Notes under the pieces: generated by a model
Databases searched by the model: none
Seen by the model: only the letters and a program-made list of their open reading frames with translations
What the model was told of the DNA's origin: nothing
Made by a program: the position numbers and the translations under genes
In this document: one piece after another, positions 16,068 to 23,313 of the stretch
Position numbering within the stretch: position 1 is the first letter of the stretch
Layout: every line of letters starts with the position of its first letter
Source of the DNA: JAUIEH01 sp964483375
GTDB lineage: Bacteria > Pseudomonadota > Alphaproteobacteria > Caulobacterales > Maricaulaceae
Assembly (NCBI GenBank): GCA_964483375.1
Contig: CAZABJ010000012.1
Location: forward strand, 1-53,791
DNA: 53,791 nt
Reading direction: 5' to 3'

Positions 16068-16709
16068 TTAGTCCTCGTCATCCGGCGGCTCGCACCGGGA
16101 ATGGCGGGTATAGGTTTCGCGAGAGTCGACGAGAACCCCAGCGTCAGCGAGCATATTGCGTCCCACCAAAAAGGGATAGTTGAACCCGGATCGATCCGCC
16201 AAGTTCACCTCCCCATGCATCCAAACCCCGGCGACGCAAAAGCCGAGGATGACGACCGGGCGTTCGATGGCGCCCCCGCCGCGGGTCTTGATCTCGACAT
16301 ACCGGACCACCTCCCGCTCTAGCGTGCGGCTGCGGCCGGTTTCATTGGTGACGCGGAACACGATGGACTCCCGCGGGCTCCGACTGGTGCGCTCGGTGGT
16401 TTCAGGCTCGTCCACCGCATCATCGCCCGCATCGTCGATCTCAATCTCCTCGTCTTCGTCTTCGAACACCTCTTCGTCGACGAATTCGTCCGGCCCCCGA
16501 AGGATTTCAGCGTGGAGAGAGGATGTCCGGGCGCCGGGATCGAGCTTTGCGTCCAGCAACAGGTTCACCGGCATGAGCCGGGCGTGTTCCAGCCAACCGC
16601 GGATGATGAGGTCCTCCGCGTCGTCTTGCGCAGCGGCCGGACCGGCGAAGCCGAACGGTGACAACGCCGCGGCCGCGCAGGCCAGCGTTCGCACTCGGTG
16701 GAAAAACAT
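16068..16709 (-). CDS. Periplasmic retropepsin-like protease (ATP-dependent zinc protease family) with altered DTG motif
   Basis: The 213-residue protein has a signal peptide (about 1-28, cleavage near PAAAQ) and one retropepsin-type domain of the family long labelled 'ATP-dependent zinc protease'. The catalytic loop reads LDAKLDPGARTSSLHA, so Asp57 is present but the usual Thr or Ser after it is Pro58 (codon CCC). The second half is well conserved: RPVVILGFCVAG, GEVNLADRSGFNYPFLVGRNML. Residues 75-103 are a highly acidic insert. Members are thought to trim residues added by RimK-like ligases. A strong ribosome site (GAGGGG) precedes the ATG by 8 bases. It heads the operon running to 9674. 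Whether the Pro change abolishes activity is unknown. Confidence 0.85.
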   Translation of the reverse strand: MFFHRVRTLACAAAALSPFGFAGPAAAQDDAEDLIIRGWLEHARLMPVNLLLDAKLDPGARTSSLHAEILRGPDEFVDEEVFEDEDEEIEIDDAGDDAVDEPETTERTSRSPRESIVFRVTNETGRSRTLEREVVRYVEIKTRGGGAIERPVVILGFCVAGVWMHGEVNLADRSGFNYPFLVGRNMLADAGVLVDSRETYTRHSRCEPPDDED

Positions 16710-16828
16710 ATTTGATCCCCTCTCGCCCGCTCACCCGTTTCGCAGAAATGCGGCGGTTCCATGGTCGCATGCTGCACTGCACGCCCCATACCGCGAGGAA
16801 CCTAGCAAGGTTCGTCGCGGGGTGCGAC

Positions 16829-16856
16829 TTGACGTGTCGGCGGTCGGACCATAAGG
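16829..16856 (+). promoter_or_regulatory. Candidate promoter for the rpmH-rnpA-yidC run
   Basis: TTGACG at 16829-16834 matches the alphaproteobacterial -35 box well, and ATAAGG at 16851-16856, after 16 bases, is a mediocre -10 box. Transcription would begin around 16862-16865, just before the candidate starts of rnpA (TTG 16864), the leader ORF (16872) and rpmH (16895). In that case the purine-rich AAGGGAGAGG at 16853-16862 would be only partly transcribed, so a promoter further upstream is also possible. Confidence 0.3.
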
Positions 16857-16863
16857 GAGAGGT

Positions 16864-17445
16864 TTGTCACGATGGAACCGCGGAGCCGAGACCCGTGAAG
16901 CGCACTTTTCAGCCCTCCAAGCTTGTCCGGAAGCGCCGGCACGGATTCCGCTCGCGCATGTCGACGAAGAACGGGCGCAAAGTGTTGGCCCGTCGTCGGA
17001 CGCGCGGCCGCAAAAAGCTCAGCGCCTGAGCGAGCCGCCGGCCAGTTCTCATCGTCCTTCTTTTCCGACGCTCAAAAAACGCGCCGAATTCAAGGCCGTG
17101 GCGTCCGGCCTTAAAGCCGTGCGCGGCAGCGTGGTCGTTCAAGCGCGCCGGAACCCCCAGGGGGAGTGTGCAACGCGTGTGGGCTTTACGGCGACCAAGA
17201 AAGTCGGCGGCGCGGTCGAACGCAACCGCGCTAAACGTCGGCTGCGCGCGGCGGTCCGCGTCCTTGCACCGCATCATGCGCTCCCGGCGGTCGACTATGT
17301 CTTCATCGCGCGCGGAACGACGGGCGGCTGCGCCTGGTCTCGCTTGCTTGACGATGTGGAAAGCGCATTGGTAAGCCTGCGCGCGGCCTTAGAAAAACAT
17401 GCCGAACCGTCGGCAGGCCGCCCCCCGACCAGGGCCGAGGACTGA
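16864..17445 (+). CDS. rnpA: Ribonuclease P protein component, overlapping rpmH
   Basis: The conserved RNase P protein starts around 17065 with FPTLKKRAEFKAV and includes the signature FTATKKVGGAVERNRAKRRLRAAV (split RNR motif) and YVFIARG. It binds the RNase P RNA and helps cleave tRNA leaders. The start is unclear. Upstream of the conserved core the frame has no ATG, GTG or TTG except TTG at 16864, 9 bases after an in-frame TAA (16852-16854). That start gives 193 residues with all of rpmH nested out of frame, as described for Thermus. A CTG at 17026 overlapping the rpmH stop (CTGA) would give 139 residues, and GTG at 17098 would delete conserved residues. The gene itself is certain; the start is not. 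Confidence 0.88.
   Translation: MSRWNRGAETREAHFSALQACPEAPARIPLAHVDEERAQSVGPSSDARPQKAQRLSEPPASSHRPSFPTLKKRAEFKAVASGLKAVRGSVVVQARRNPQGECATRVGFTATKKVGGAVERNRAKRRLRAAVRVLAPHHALPAVDYVFIARGTTGGCAWSRLLDDVESALVSLRAALEKHAEPSAGRPPTRAED
16872..16898 (+). CDS. Possible 8-codon leader peptide coupled to rpmH
   Basis: ATG at 16872 follows the best Shine-Dalgarno-like run in the region (GGGAGAGG, 16855-16862) by 9 bases. It opens an ORF encoding MEPRSRDP whose TGA overlaps the GTG start of rpmH (GTGA). Such an arrangement would couple rpmH translation to the leader. It could equally be chance, and no homologue can be judged at this length. Confidence 0.25.
   Translation: MEPRSRDP
16895..17029 (+). CDS. 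rpmH: 50S ribosomal protein L34
   Basis: The 44-residue protein is a full-length L34: it begins KRTFQPSKLVRKRRHGFRSR after the start residue and continues to GRKVLARRRTRGRKKLSA, the usual family length and sequence. The start codon is GTG; no in-frame ATG lies near, and GGAG at 16882-16885 is 9 bases upstream. L34 is a small basic large-subunit protein and is normally followed by rnpA and yidC, as here. It lies within the out-of-frame 5' part of the longest rnpA reading frame, and its start overlaps the stop of a possible 8-codon leader ORF. Confidence 0.97.
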   Translation: MKRTFQPSKLVRKRRHGFRSRMSTKNGRKVLARRRTRGRKKLSA

Positions 17446-17451
17446 GCGCCG

Positions 17452-19530
17452 ATGGGCGACAATCGCAATGTATTTCTCGCCATCGCTTTGGCGTTGGGCG
17501 TCATTCTGCTCTGGGACACGTTCATCGCGGGCCCGCAACGGCGCGAGGCGATTGAGTCCCGCCGCGAAGCCGCGGCGCAGAGCACCCAGCCCGCCGGGCA
17601 GCCAGCGCCCGCCCTGGTCCTCGCCGACAGCCGGGACGCCGCGATCGCCGACACGGCTGAGCTGCGCGTTCCCATCCGCTCCGAAGCGCTGGAAGGCTCC
17701 CTCTTGCTGCGCGGGGGCCGCTTGGATGATTTGCGCCTACTGCGCTATCGCGAAGAGATCGACGAGGACAGCCCGCCGGTCACATTCCTCAATCCGGCCA
17801 ACGCGCCGGGCGGGTATTTCATCGCTCACGGTTGGCAGTCGCCCAGCCGCGACGACCTTCCCAACCCCAACGACACCGTCTGGCGGGTGATCGACGGGGA
17901 CGCGCTGACGCCGGAAACGCCCATCGTTCTGGGCTATGACTCCGAGGACGGTCTGTCGTTCCGCCGAACGATCTCGCTCGATGAGAACTACCTCTTCACC
18001 GTGACCGACCAGGTGTTCAACACCGGGCCTGGCGATGTGGTGATGCGACCGATCGGATTGGTTCGCCGCTATGGCGTCCCCGATGACCTGACGAATTTCA
18101 TGATCTTGCATGAGGGCGCGGTCGGCGTGCTCGACGACCGGCTGATCATGCAGAAGTACAATCGGCTGCAGCGCAACGCCGATCGCCTCGACGACGACGA
18201 CCGCGGCTTCGTTCGTCGGGAGTTGAGCCAAGGCGGCTGGCTGGGGTTCACCGACAAATATTGGCTGGGCGCGCTCGCGCTCCCGCCTGACGCAAGCTTT
18301 GAGGGCGCGTTCCGCGTACGGGAGCTGGGTGACCTGCCGGTGTTCGAGGCGCAATACGCGCTCGACCAAATCGCCGTGCCCGCGGGCGGCGATCCGGTTG
18401 AGGTCACAAGCTACGTCTTCGCCGGCGCAAAGCGCGTGGGCGTTCTGCGCCAATATGAGCGCGATCTCGGGATCAGCCGCTTCACCGATGCGGTGGACTG
18501 GGGCTTCATGGAGATCCTCACCCGCCCGTTCTTTTACATTCTCGACTTCTTCGGAAAGCTGATCGGCAATTTCGGGGTCGCGATCCTCATTCTCACCGTG
18601 CTCATCAAGCTGGTCTTCTACCCCATCGCCAACTCCTCCTATCGCTCGATGGCGCGGATGAAGGCGGTGCAGCCGGAAATGCAGAAAATCCGCGAAACCC
18701 ACAAGGACGACCCGCGGAAGATGCAAGAGGAAAACCTCAAGCTCTTCCAGCGCGAGAAAGTGAACCCGGTAGCGGGTTGTCTGCCGATCCTGCTGCAGAT
18801 GCCCGTGTTCTACGCGCTTTATAAGACGCTGTTCGTCACCATTGAGATGCGGCACGCGCCGTTTTTCGGGTGGATTCAAGACCTGTCCGCCCGTGATCCC
18901 ACCAATGTCTGGAACCTATTCGGGCTGTTGCCCTATGACCCCGCGACCATTCCCCTGTTGGGCGGGCTGTTGGGCAATGAGGGCTTCCTGGGCTTGGGCG
19001 CTTGGCCGCTGTTCATGGGACTGACCATGGCGGCGATGCAGACGCTGAACCCCCCGCCCGCCGACAAAATCCAGCAACGCTTGTTCCAGCTCATGCCGGT
19101 CATCTTCACCTTCATCCTTGCGCCGTTCGCGGCGGGGCTGGTGATCTATTGGGCGTGGAACAACCTTCTGTCTTTCGCCCAGCAATATCTGATCATGCGC
19201 CGGCAGAAACCGCCGGTGGACACGCCCATCGGGACATTCCTCTCAAACCGCTGGCGCGCTCTCACCCAACCGCCGGAGACCGGCCCAGGCGGCGCCGACG
19301 CTCCAACATTGGTCCAGGACGGCGCGCCAAATGAAGCCGAAGGCGCGTTCGCGCGCGCGCTCGTCATCGTTCGTCGGGCGGCGCTGGCGGTGCTGCTCGC
19401 GCCCATCCGCGTGATCCGGGCGTTCGCGCGCTCCTCATTCGGCCAGGCGTTCTTCGAGTTGTTCACCGATATCGGCTCGGGCATCGCGAAAGCCTGGCGC
19501 AGCATCGCCAATGGGCGGCGGCCGCACTAG
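17452..19530 (+). CDS. yidC: Membrane protein insertase YidC with long C-terminal tail
   Basis: The 692-residue protein inserts proteins into the inner membrane, with or without SecYEG. It starts with TM1 (about 5-25, NVFLAIALALGVILLWDTF), a large periplasmic domain to about residue 350, then the conserved insertase core with FGVAILILTVLIKLVFYPI, a cytoplasmic hairpin (MARMKAVQPEMQKIRE), GCLPILLQMPVFYALYKTL and the last two TM segments ending near LLSFAQQYLIMRRQK. Most YidC proteins end there; this one has about 107 more residues (586-692) with a Pro/Gly linker and a basic hydrophobic stretch (ALVIVRRAALAVLLAPIRVI). It begins 6 bases after the rnpA stop. The tail might contact ribosomes or the membrane. 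Confidence 0.97.
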   Translation: MGDNRNVFLAIALALGVILLWDTFIAGPQRREAIESRREAAAQSTQPAGQPAPALVLADSRDAAIADTAELRVPIRSEALEGSLLLRGGRLDDLRLLRYREEIDEDSPPVTFLNPANAPGGYFIAHGWQSPSRDDLPNPNDTVWRVIDGDALTPETPIVLGYDSEDGLSFRRTISLDENYLFTVTDQVFNTGPGDVVMRPIGLVRRYGVPDDLTNFMILHEGAVGVLDDRLIMQKYNRLQRNADRLDDDDRGFVRRELSQGGWLGFTDKYWLGALALPPDASFEGAFRVRELGDLPVFEAQYALDQIAVPAGGDPVEVTSYVFAGAKRVGVLRQYERDLGISRFTDAVDWGFMEILTRPFFYILDFFGKLIGNFGVAILILTVLIKLVFYPIANSSYRSMARMKAVQPEMQKIRETHKDDPRKMQEENLKLFQREKVNPVAGCLPILLQMPVFYALYKTLFVTIEMRHAPFFGWIQDLSARDPTNVWNLFGLLPYDPATIPLLGGLLGNEGFLGLGAWPLFMGLTMAAMQTLNPPPADKIQQRLFQLMPVIFTFILAPFAAGLVIYWAWNNLLSFAQQYLIMRRQKPPVDTPIGTFLSNRWRALTQPPETGPGGADAPTLVQDGAPNEAEGAFARALVIVRRAALAVLLAPIRVIRAFARSSFGQAFFELFTDIGSGIAKAWRSIANGRRPH

Positions 19531-19534
19531 CGGC

Positions 19535-20173
19535 ATGGCTGAGGACGACGCGCTCGATCTGGAAGCGGGCCGACGGCTGTTCACCCGGGAGGCGGTCTTC
19601 ATCCGCGGCGTGGTGGACCTGAAGGGCCTTCCCGACGACGATCTCCCCGAGGTCGCCTTCGCCGGCCGCTCGAATGTGGGCAAATCGAGCCTCATCAACG
19701 CAGCGCTGGGTCGAAAGGCGCTCGCGCGCACGTCAAACGCGCCGGGTCGGACGCGCGAACTGAACTTTTTCAAACTGGACGGGCGGCTTTACCTGGTCGA
19801 TTTGCCGGGCTACGGCTTTGCGCGTGCGCCCAAGGCGGTGGTCGACCGCTGGACGGCGCTCACTCGGGACTACCTTCGGGGTCGCTCGACCCTAAAACGG
19901 GTGTATCTCTTAATAGACGCGCGCCATGGCGTGAAATCGTCGGACGAGGACGTGATGAACGCGTTGGACGTCGCCGCTGTTTCCTATCAAATCACCCTGA
20001 CGAAAATTGATAAGCTGACGGATGCCGAACGCGTCGCCCGCATTGGGGAAACCGCCAAACGCGTGGCGAAGCGCCCCGCCGCTCACCCTCGCGTGCTTGC
20101 GACCTCCAGCGCCAAAGCGATCGGCGTGGAGGCGTTGCGCGCCGAAGTCGCCGCATTGATCCAGCCGCGCTAA
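19535..20173 (+). CDS. engB: Ribosome biogenesis GTP-binding protein EngB (YihA/YsxC)
   Basis: This roughly 212-residue TRAFAC GTPase acts in large-subunit assembly. G motifs are visible in order: G1 GRSNVGKSS, the G2 region with TSNAPGRTRELNFF, G3 DLPGYGFA, G4 TKIDK, and G5-like TSSAKAIG. I prefer ATG 19535, which gives MAEDDALDLEAGRRLF and avoids overlap with yidC. An in-frame ATG at 19511 would add eight residues and overlap the yidC end by 20 bases; neither has a strong ribosome site. The yidC-engB order is common in alphaproteobacteria. In many relatives argB follows; here the next gene is a DUF1036 protein. Confidence 0.95.
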   Translation: MAEDDALDLEAGRRLFTREAVFIRGVVDLKGLPDDDLPEVAFAGRSNVGKSSLINAALGRKALARTSNAPGRTRELNFFKLDGRLYLVDLPGYGFARAPKAVVDRWTALTRDYLRGRSTLKRVYLLIDARHGVKSSDEDVMNALDVAAVSYQITLTKIDKLTDAERVARIGETAKRVAKRPAAHPRVLATSSAKAIGVEALRAEVAALIQPR

Positions 20174-20201
20174 GCGCGACCAAACGGGAAAGGCCCTGAG
20201 C

Positions 20202-21215
20202 ATGCTGCAGATCGTCCGCCTCGCCGCGCTCGCCCTCATCGCCGCCCTCGGCTTGAGCGCGCCCGCCGCCGCCCAGTGGACCTTCTGCAATCAAACCAGT
20301 TTCGTCGTGGAGATCGCCATAGCATATGATGAGGGCGGTCGCCGCATTACCGAAGGCTGGACCCGGATCCGCCCCGGCGGCTGCGAAGCGACGCGGGACC
20401 AAGAGCTCTCCCCGGGCGTTCATTACTTTTTCGCCCGCTCCTCAGACGCCCATCGCGGCGGACGCCGGGTTTGGTCGGGCAATGACGAACACTGCGTGGA
20501 CGCCAACAATTTCTACCTTGTGGGCGAAGCGATCTGCGAAGTCGGCTTTGAGGAACGCCGCTTCGTCTCCATTTCGGTGGAGGGGCCGCAACACGAAACG
20601 CGCCTGACCGAATCTGTCGAGCAGGATCCCGAACGCGCTTACATCTCCGGCGTCCAACGCCTGCTGCAGGACGCCGGCTACGACATTCGCTTGATCGACG
20701 GCTATGAAGGCCGCCGGACCACCCGCGCCATAAGGCGGTTCCTCGAAGAAAACGATCTCCCCGCGGGACTTGAGGGCGACCCCTTTATCGACGCGCTTGA
20801 AGAAGCTGCGATCAATCACAGCGACAATGTCGGTCTGCGCCTGTGCAATCGAACCGAGAGCGAAGTCTGGACCGCTATCGCGCTCCGCCGAAACGAGGCG
20901 TGGGAAAGCCGCGGCTGGTGGCCCTTAGCCGCGGAGCAGTGCGCGAAAGTCATCGACGAGGCGCTGTCCGAACCGGCCTATTACGTCTACGCCGGATTGC
21001 GGTCGGATGAATCCGATTTGATCCTGAGCGCAGCCGACGAAACGTTCTGCCTGGGCGCGACGCGTTTTGAGATCGCCGGCCGGGAGGACTGCCTGGAACG
21101 CGGTCACTTTGAGGGCCGGTTCCTAACTGTCCTCACCCAGGAGCGCGAAGCGGTGACGCTCAATTTCAGCGATGAGCAATTCAGCCCGCCCGGCGAGGCG
21201 GGCGGCGCGCCGTGA
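20202..21215 (+). CDS. Secreted protein with two DUF1036-type domains around a peptidoglycan-binding-like segment
   Basis: The 337-residue protein has a signal peptide (about 1-24, ending APAAAQ). Residues 25-125 match DUF1036: WTFCNQTSFVVEIAIAY, GWTRIRPGGC and an aromatic and Cys-rich end. Residues 140-200 resemble a peptidoglycan-binding_1 fold (VQRLLQDAGYDIRLIDGYEGRRTTRAIRRFL). Residues 205-330 look like a second, diverged DUF1036 copy (LRLCNRTESEVWTAIALRR, GWWPLAAEQC). The paired Cys residues suggest disulfides in the periplasm. DUF1036 has no known function; the middle segment suggests a cell-wall location. Its stop overlaps the GTG start of the next gene (GTGA), so the two are coupled. 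Confidence 0.8.
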   Translation: MLQIVRLAALALIAALGLSAPAAAQWTFCNQTSFVVEIAIAYDEGGRRITEGWTRIRPGGCEATRDQELSPGVHYFFARSSDAHRGGRRVWSGNDEHCVDANNFYLVGEAICEVGFEERRFVSISVEGPQHETRLTESVEQDPERAYISGVQRLLQDAGYDIRLIDGYEGRRTTRAIRRFLEENDLPAGLEGDPFIDALEEAAINHSDNVGLRLCNRTESEVWTAIALRRNEAWESRGWWPLAAEQCAKVIDEALSEPAYYVYAGLRSDESDLILSAADETFCLGATRFEIAGREDCLERGHFEGRFLTVLTQEREAVTLNFSDEQFSPPGEAGGAP

Positions 21216-21922
21216 GCATGCCTGACTTTCGGCATGTCGAGGCCTGGGTCTTTGATCTCGACAACACGCTTTATCCGTCCGAATGCGATCTGTTCGCCCA
21301 GATCGACCGACGGATGACCGCCTTCGTATCGCAGGCCTTGCAGGTCGATGAAGCCGAAGCGCGGCGTCTGCAGAAACTCTACTACGCCGATCACGGCACG
21401 ACGCTGAACGGGCTGATGACGCTGCACGGCGTGGAGCCCGACGCCTATATGGATTTCGTGCACGACATTGATTTGGGTCCCGTGGAGGCGTGCGCCGTTC
21501 TGCGTTCGCGCATCGAAGCCTTGCCCGGCCGCAAATTCGTGTTCACCAACGGCTCGCTAGGCCATGCCGAGCGGGTCACCGCCAAGCGCGGGCTGGAAGA
21601 TGTTTTCGACGGCATGTTTTCGGTCGCCTGCGCGGCGTTTACGCCCAAACCGCAACGAGAGGCCTATGAGCGGTTTCTCTCGCGCTTTTCGGTGGACCCC
21701 GCACGGGCGGCGATGTTCGAGGACATCCCTCGCAATCTCGAAGCGCCATTCGACATGGGGTTTGAGACCGTGCTTGTGGTGACGGCCAAAGACTGGAGCC
21801 ATGAGCCCGAAGAGGCCCGCCCTGCAGCGCATGACGCCCCGCCCCCGCCCCATGTCGGGCATGTCACCGATGATCTCACGGACTTCTTGGGCCGCGTCGC
21901 AACCGGTGATACCTCCGCCTAA
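21212..21922 (+). CDS. HAD-family pyrimidine 5'-nucleotidase
   Basis: The 236-residue HAD-superfamily enzyme has motif I VFDLDNTLYP with the nucleophile and acid Asp pair, motif II FTNGS, and motif III and IV residues in KPQREAYERF and MFEDIPRNLEAP. The sequence matches the SDT1/PpnN-like pyrimidine 5'-nucleotidase subfamily, which dephosphorylates UMP or CMP. The first possible start is GTG 21212, overlapping the previous stop; ATG 21218, two codons later, would do as well. The last 40 residues are Pro/His-rich and probably flexible. The position before dapD is typical for alphaproteobacteria. Confidence 0.9.
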   Translation: MSMPDFRHVEAWVFDLDNTLYPSECDLFAQIDRRMTAFVSQALQVDEAEARRLQKLYYADHGTTLNGLMTLHGVEPDAYMDFVHDIDLGPVEACAVLRSRIEALPGRKFVFTNGSLGHAERVTAKRGLEDVFDGMFSVACAAFTPKPQREAYERFLSRFSVDPARAAMFEDIPRNLEAPFDMGFETVLVVTAKDWSHEPEEARPAAHDAPPPPHVGHVTDDLTDFLGRVATGDTSA

Positions 21923-21954
21923 GCCTCCTCTCGCCCGCCACGCAGGACGCCGCC

Positions 21955-22827
21955 ATGCCCGCACTCGCCGACGCGCGCCCGATCATCGAAGCCGCCTGGA
22001 ACGACGAAGCCGGTCGGGCCGCCCTCTCGCCAGCGACCGCGCCTCATGACCTGCGAACCGCCGTGGACGCCGCGCTCAGCGCGCTCGATTCTGGGCGCGC
22101 GCGGGTTGCTGAGCCGGATGACGCGGGCGGATGGCGCGTCAATGCGTGGCTCAAAATGGCGGTGTTGCTGTCCTTCCGGCTTTACGAAAACCGGCTGATG
22201 GGCGCGCCAAGGGGCGAGTTCGGCGCGCCCTTGACGATGCAGCCAGCCCGGCATTGGGACAAAGTTCCCCTCAAAACCCATGGCTGGCGGACGCCGGATT
22301 TCGAGCTCGCAGGGTTCCGCGCCGTCCCCCCCGCCACGGTTCGCCGCGGCGCCTATGTGGCGCCCAACGTCGTTTTGATGCCGAGCTACGTGAATATCGG
22401 CGCCTATGTGGATGAGGGCGCGATGATCGACACCTGGGCGACGGTCGGGTCCTGCGCGCAGATCGGCAAGCGCTGTCACATCTCCGGCGGCGCGGGGATC
22501 GGCGGGGTGCTCGAGCCGGTCCAGGCCGCGCCGGTGATCATTGAGGACGACGCCTTTATTGGGGCGCGCTCGGAGGTCGCTGAAGGCGTGGTCGTCCGCC
22601 AAGGCGCGGTGCTCGCCATGGGCGTGTTCTTGGGCGCCTCCACCAAAATCGTCGATCGGGAGACCGGCGAGGTCTCGCGCGGCGAGGTGCCGCCCTACGC
22701 CGTGGTCGTGCCGGGGTCCCTGCCGGATCCCAAAGGCGGGCCGAGCTTGGCTTGCGCCGTCATCGTCAAACGCGTGGACGCCCAAACGCGGGCGAAAACG
22801 GCGATCAACGAGCTGTTGCGGGACTGA
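21955..22827 (+). CDS. dapD: 2,3,4,5-tetrahydropyridine-2,6-dicarboxylate N-succinyltransferase
   Basis: The 290-residue enzyme transfers succinyl from succinyl-CoA to tetrahydrodipicolinate in the lysine and meso-diaminopimelate pathway. It has the N-terminal helical domain (about 1-100, with WRVNAWLKMAVLLSFRL), followed by a left-handed beta-helix of hexapeptide repeats: VAPNVVLMPSYVNIGAYVDE, GAMIDTWATVGSCAQIGKRC and SGGAGIGGVLEP. The last strand and tail end with SLACAVIVKRVDAQTRAKT. Length is normal. It is separated from dapE by one small gene, so two DAP-pathway steps lie in one transcription unit. Confidence 0.97.
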   Translation: MPALADARPIIEAAWNDEAGRAALSPATAPHDLRTAVDAALSALDSGRARVAEPDDAGGWRVNAWLKMAVLLSFRLYENRLMGAPRGEFGAPLTMQPARHWDKVPLKTHGWRTPDFELAGFRAVPPATVRRGAYVAPNVVLMPSYVNIGAYVDEGAMIDTWATVGSCAQIGKRCHISGGAGIGGVLEPVQAAPVIIEDDAFIGARSEVAEGVVVRQGAVLAMGVFLGASTKIVDRETGEVSRGEVPPYAVVVPGSLPDPKGGPSLACAVIVKRVDAQTRAKTAINELLRD

Positions 22828-22833
22828 CGCGCG

Positions 22834-23274
22834 GTGAACGACGAGGCGCAACCCAAGCCCCCGGCGAACGCGGCGGGCTATTCAGGCAAACCCCTCTCCC
22901 AAAAACTTGGTCTGAAGCCGGAGCTTGACGCCGTCGCAGTCGACCCGCCGGAGGTTTACCGCGACCTTATCGCTGATGCGCCAATCCCGAGCCGGGCGGC
23001 GGACGCTCTTGGGGCGGGCTCTTTCGACGTCATCCATTGGTTCGTCCGGGACGCGACGGCGCTCGCCGACGCCATCGAGCGTGGCCCCCCGCGGCTCGTT
23101 GACCGCGGCATGCTATGGGTGTCCTGGCCGAAGAAAAGCTCGCCCCTGTTCAAAGAGGTCACCGAAGACGCCGTGCGCGACGCCGCGCTCGCCATAGGCT
23201 GGGTGGACGTGAAGGTATGCGCGGTGGACCAGGATTGGTCGGCGCTGAAACTCGTCCGGCGGCGCAAGCCTTAG
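22834..23274 (+). CDS. DUF3052-family protein
   Basis: The 146-residue protein begins at GTG 22834, 6 bases after dapD. It has the DUF3052 pattern: an N-terminal GYSGKPLSQKLGLKP, a central WFVRDATALADAI, MLWVSWPKKSS in the middle of the last third, and AIGWVDVKVCAVDQDWSALKLV at the end. It is probably soluble and cytoplasmic. The family is small, widespread in alphaproteobacteria and actinobacteria, and has no known activity. The position between dapD and dapE recurs in related genomes as far as I know, but no link to lysine synthesis has been shown. Confidence 0.85.
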   Translation: MNDEAQPKPPANAAGYSGKPLSQKLGLKPELDAVAVDPPEVYRDLIADAPIPSRAADALGAGSFDVIHWFVRDATALADAIERGPPRLVDRGMLWVSWPKKSSPLFKEVTEDAVRDAALAIGWVDVKVCAVDQDWSALKLVRRRKP

Positions 23275-23313
23275 AACGCTTCCCACAGGCGCAGGCGCGG
23301 CTACATTCGGACT

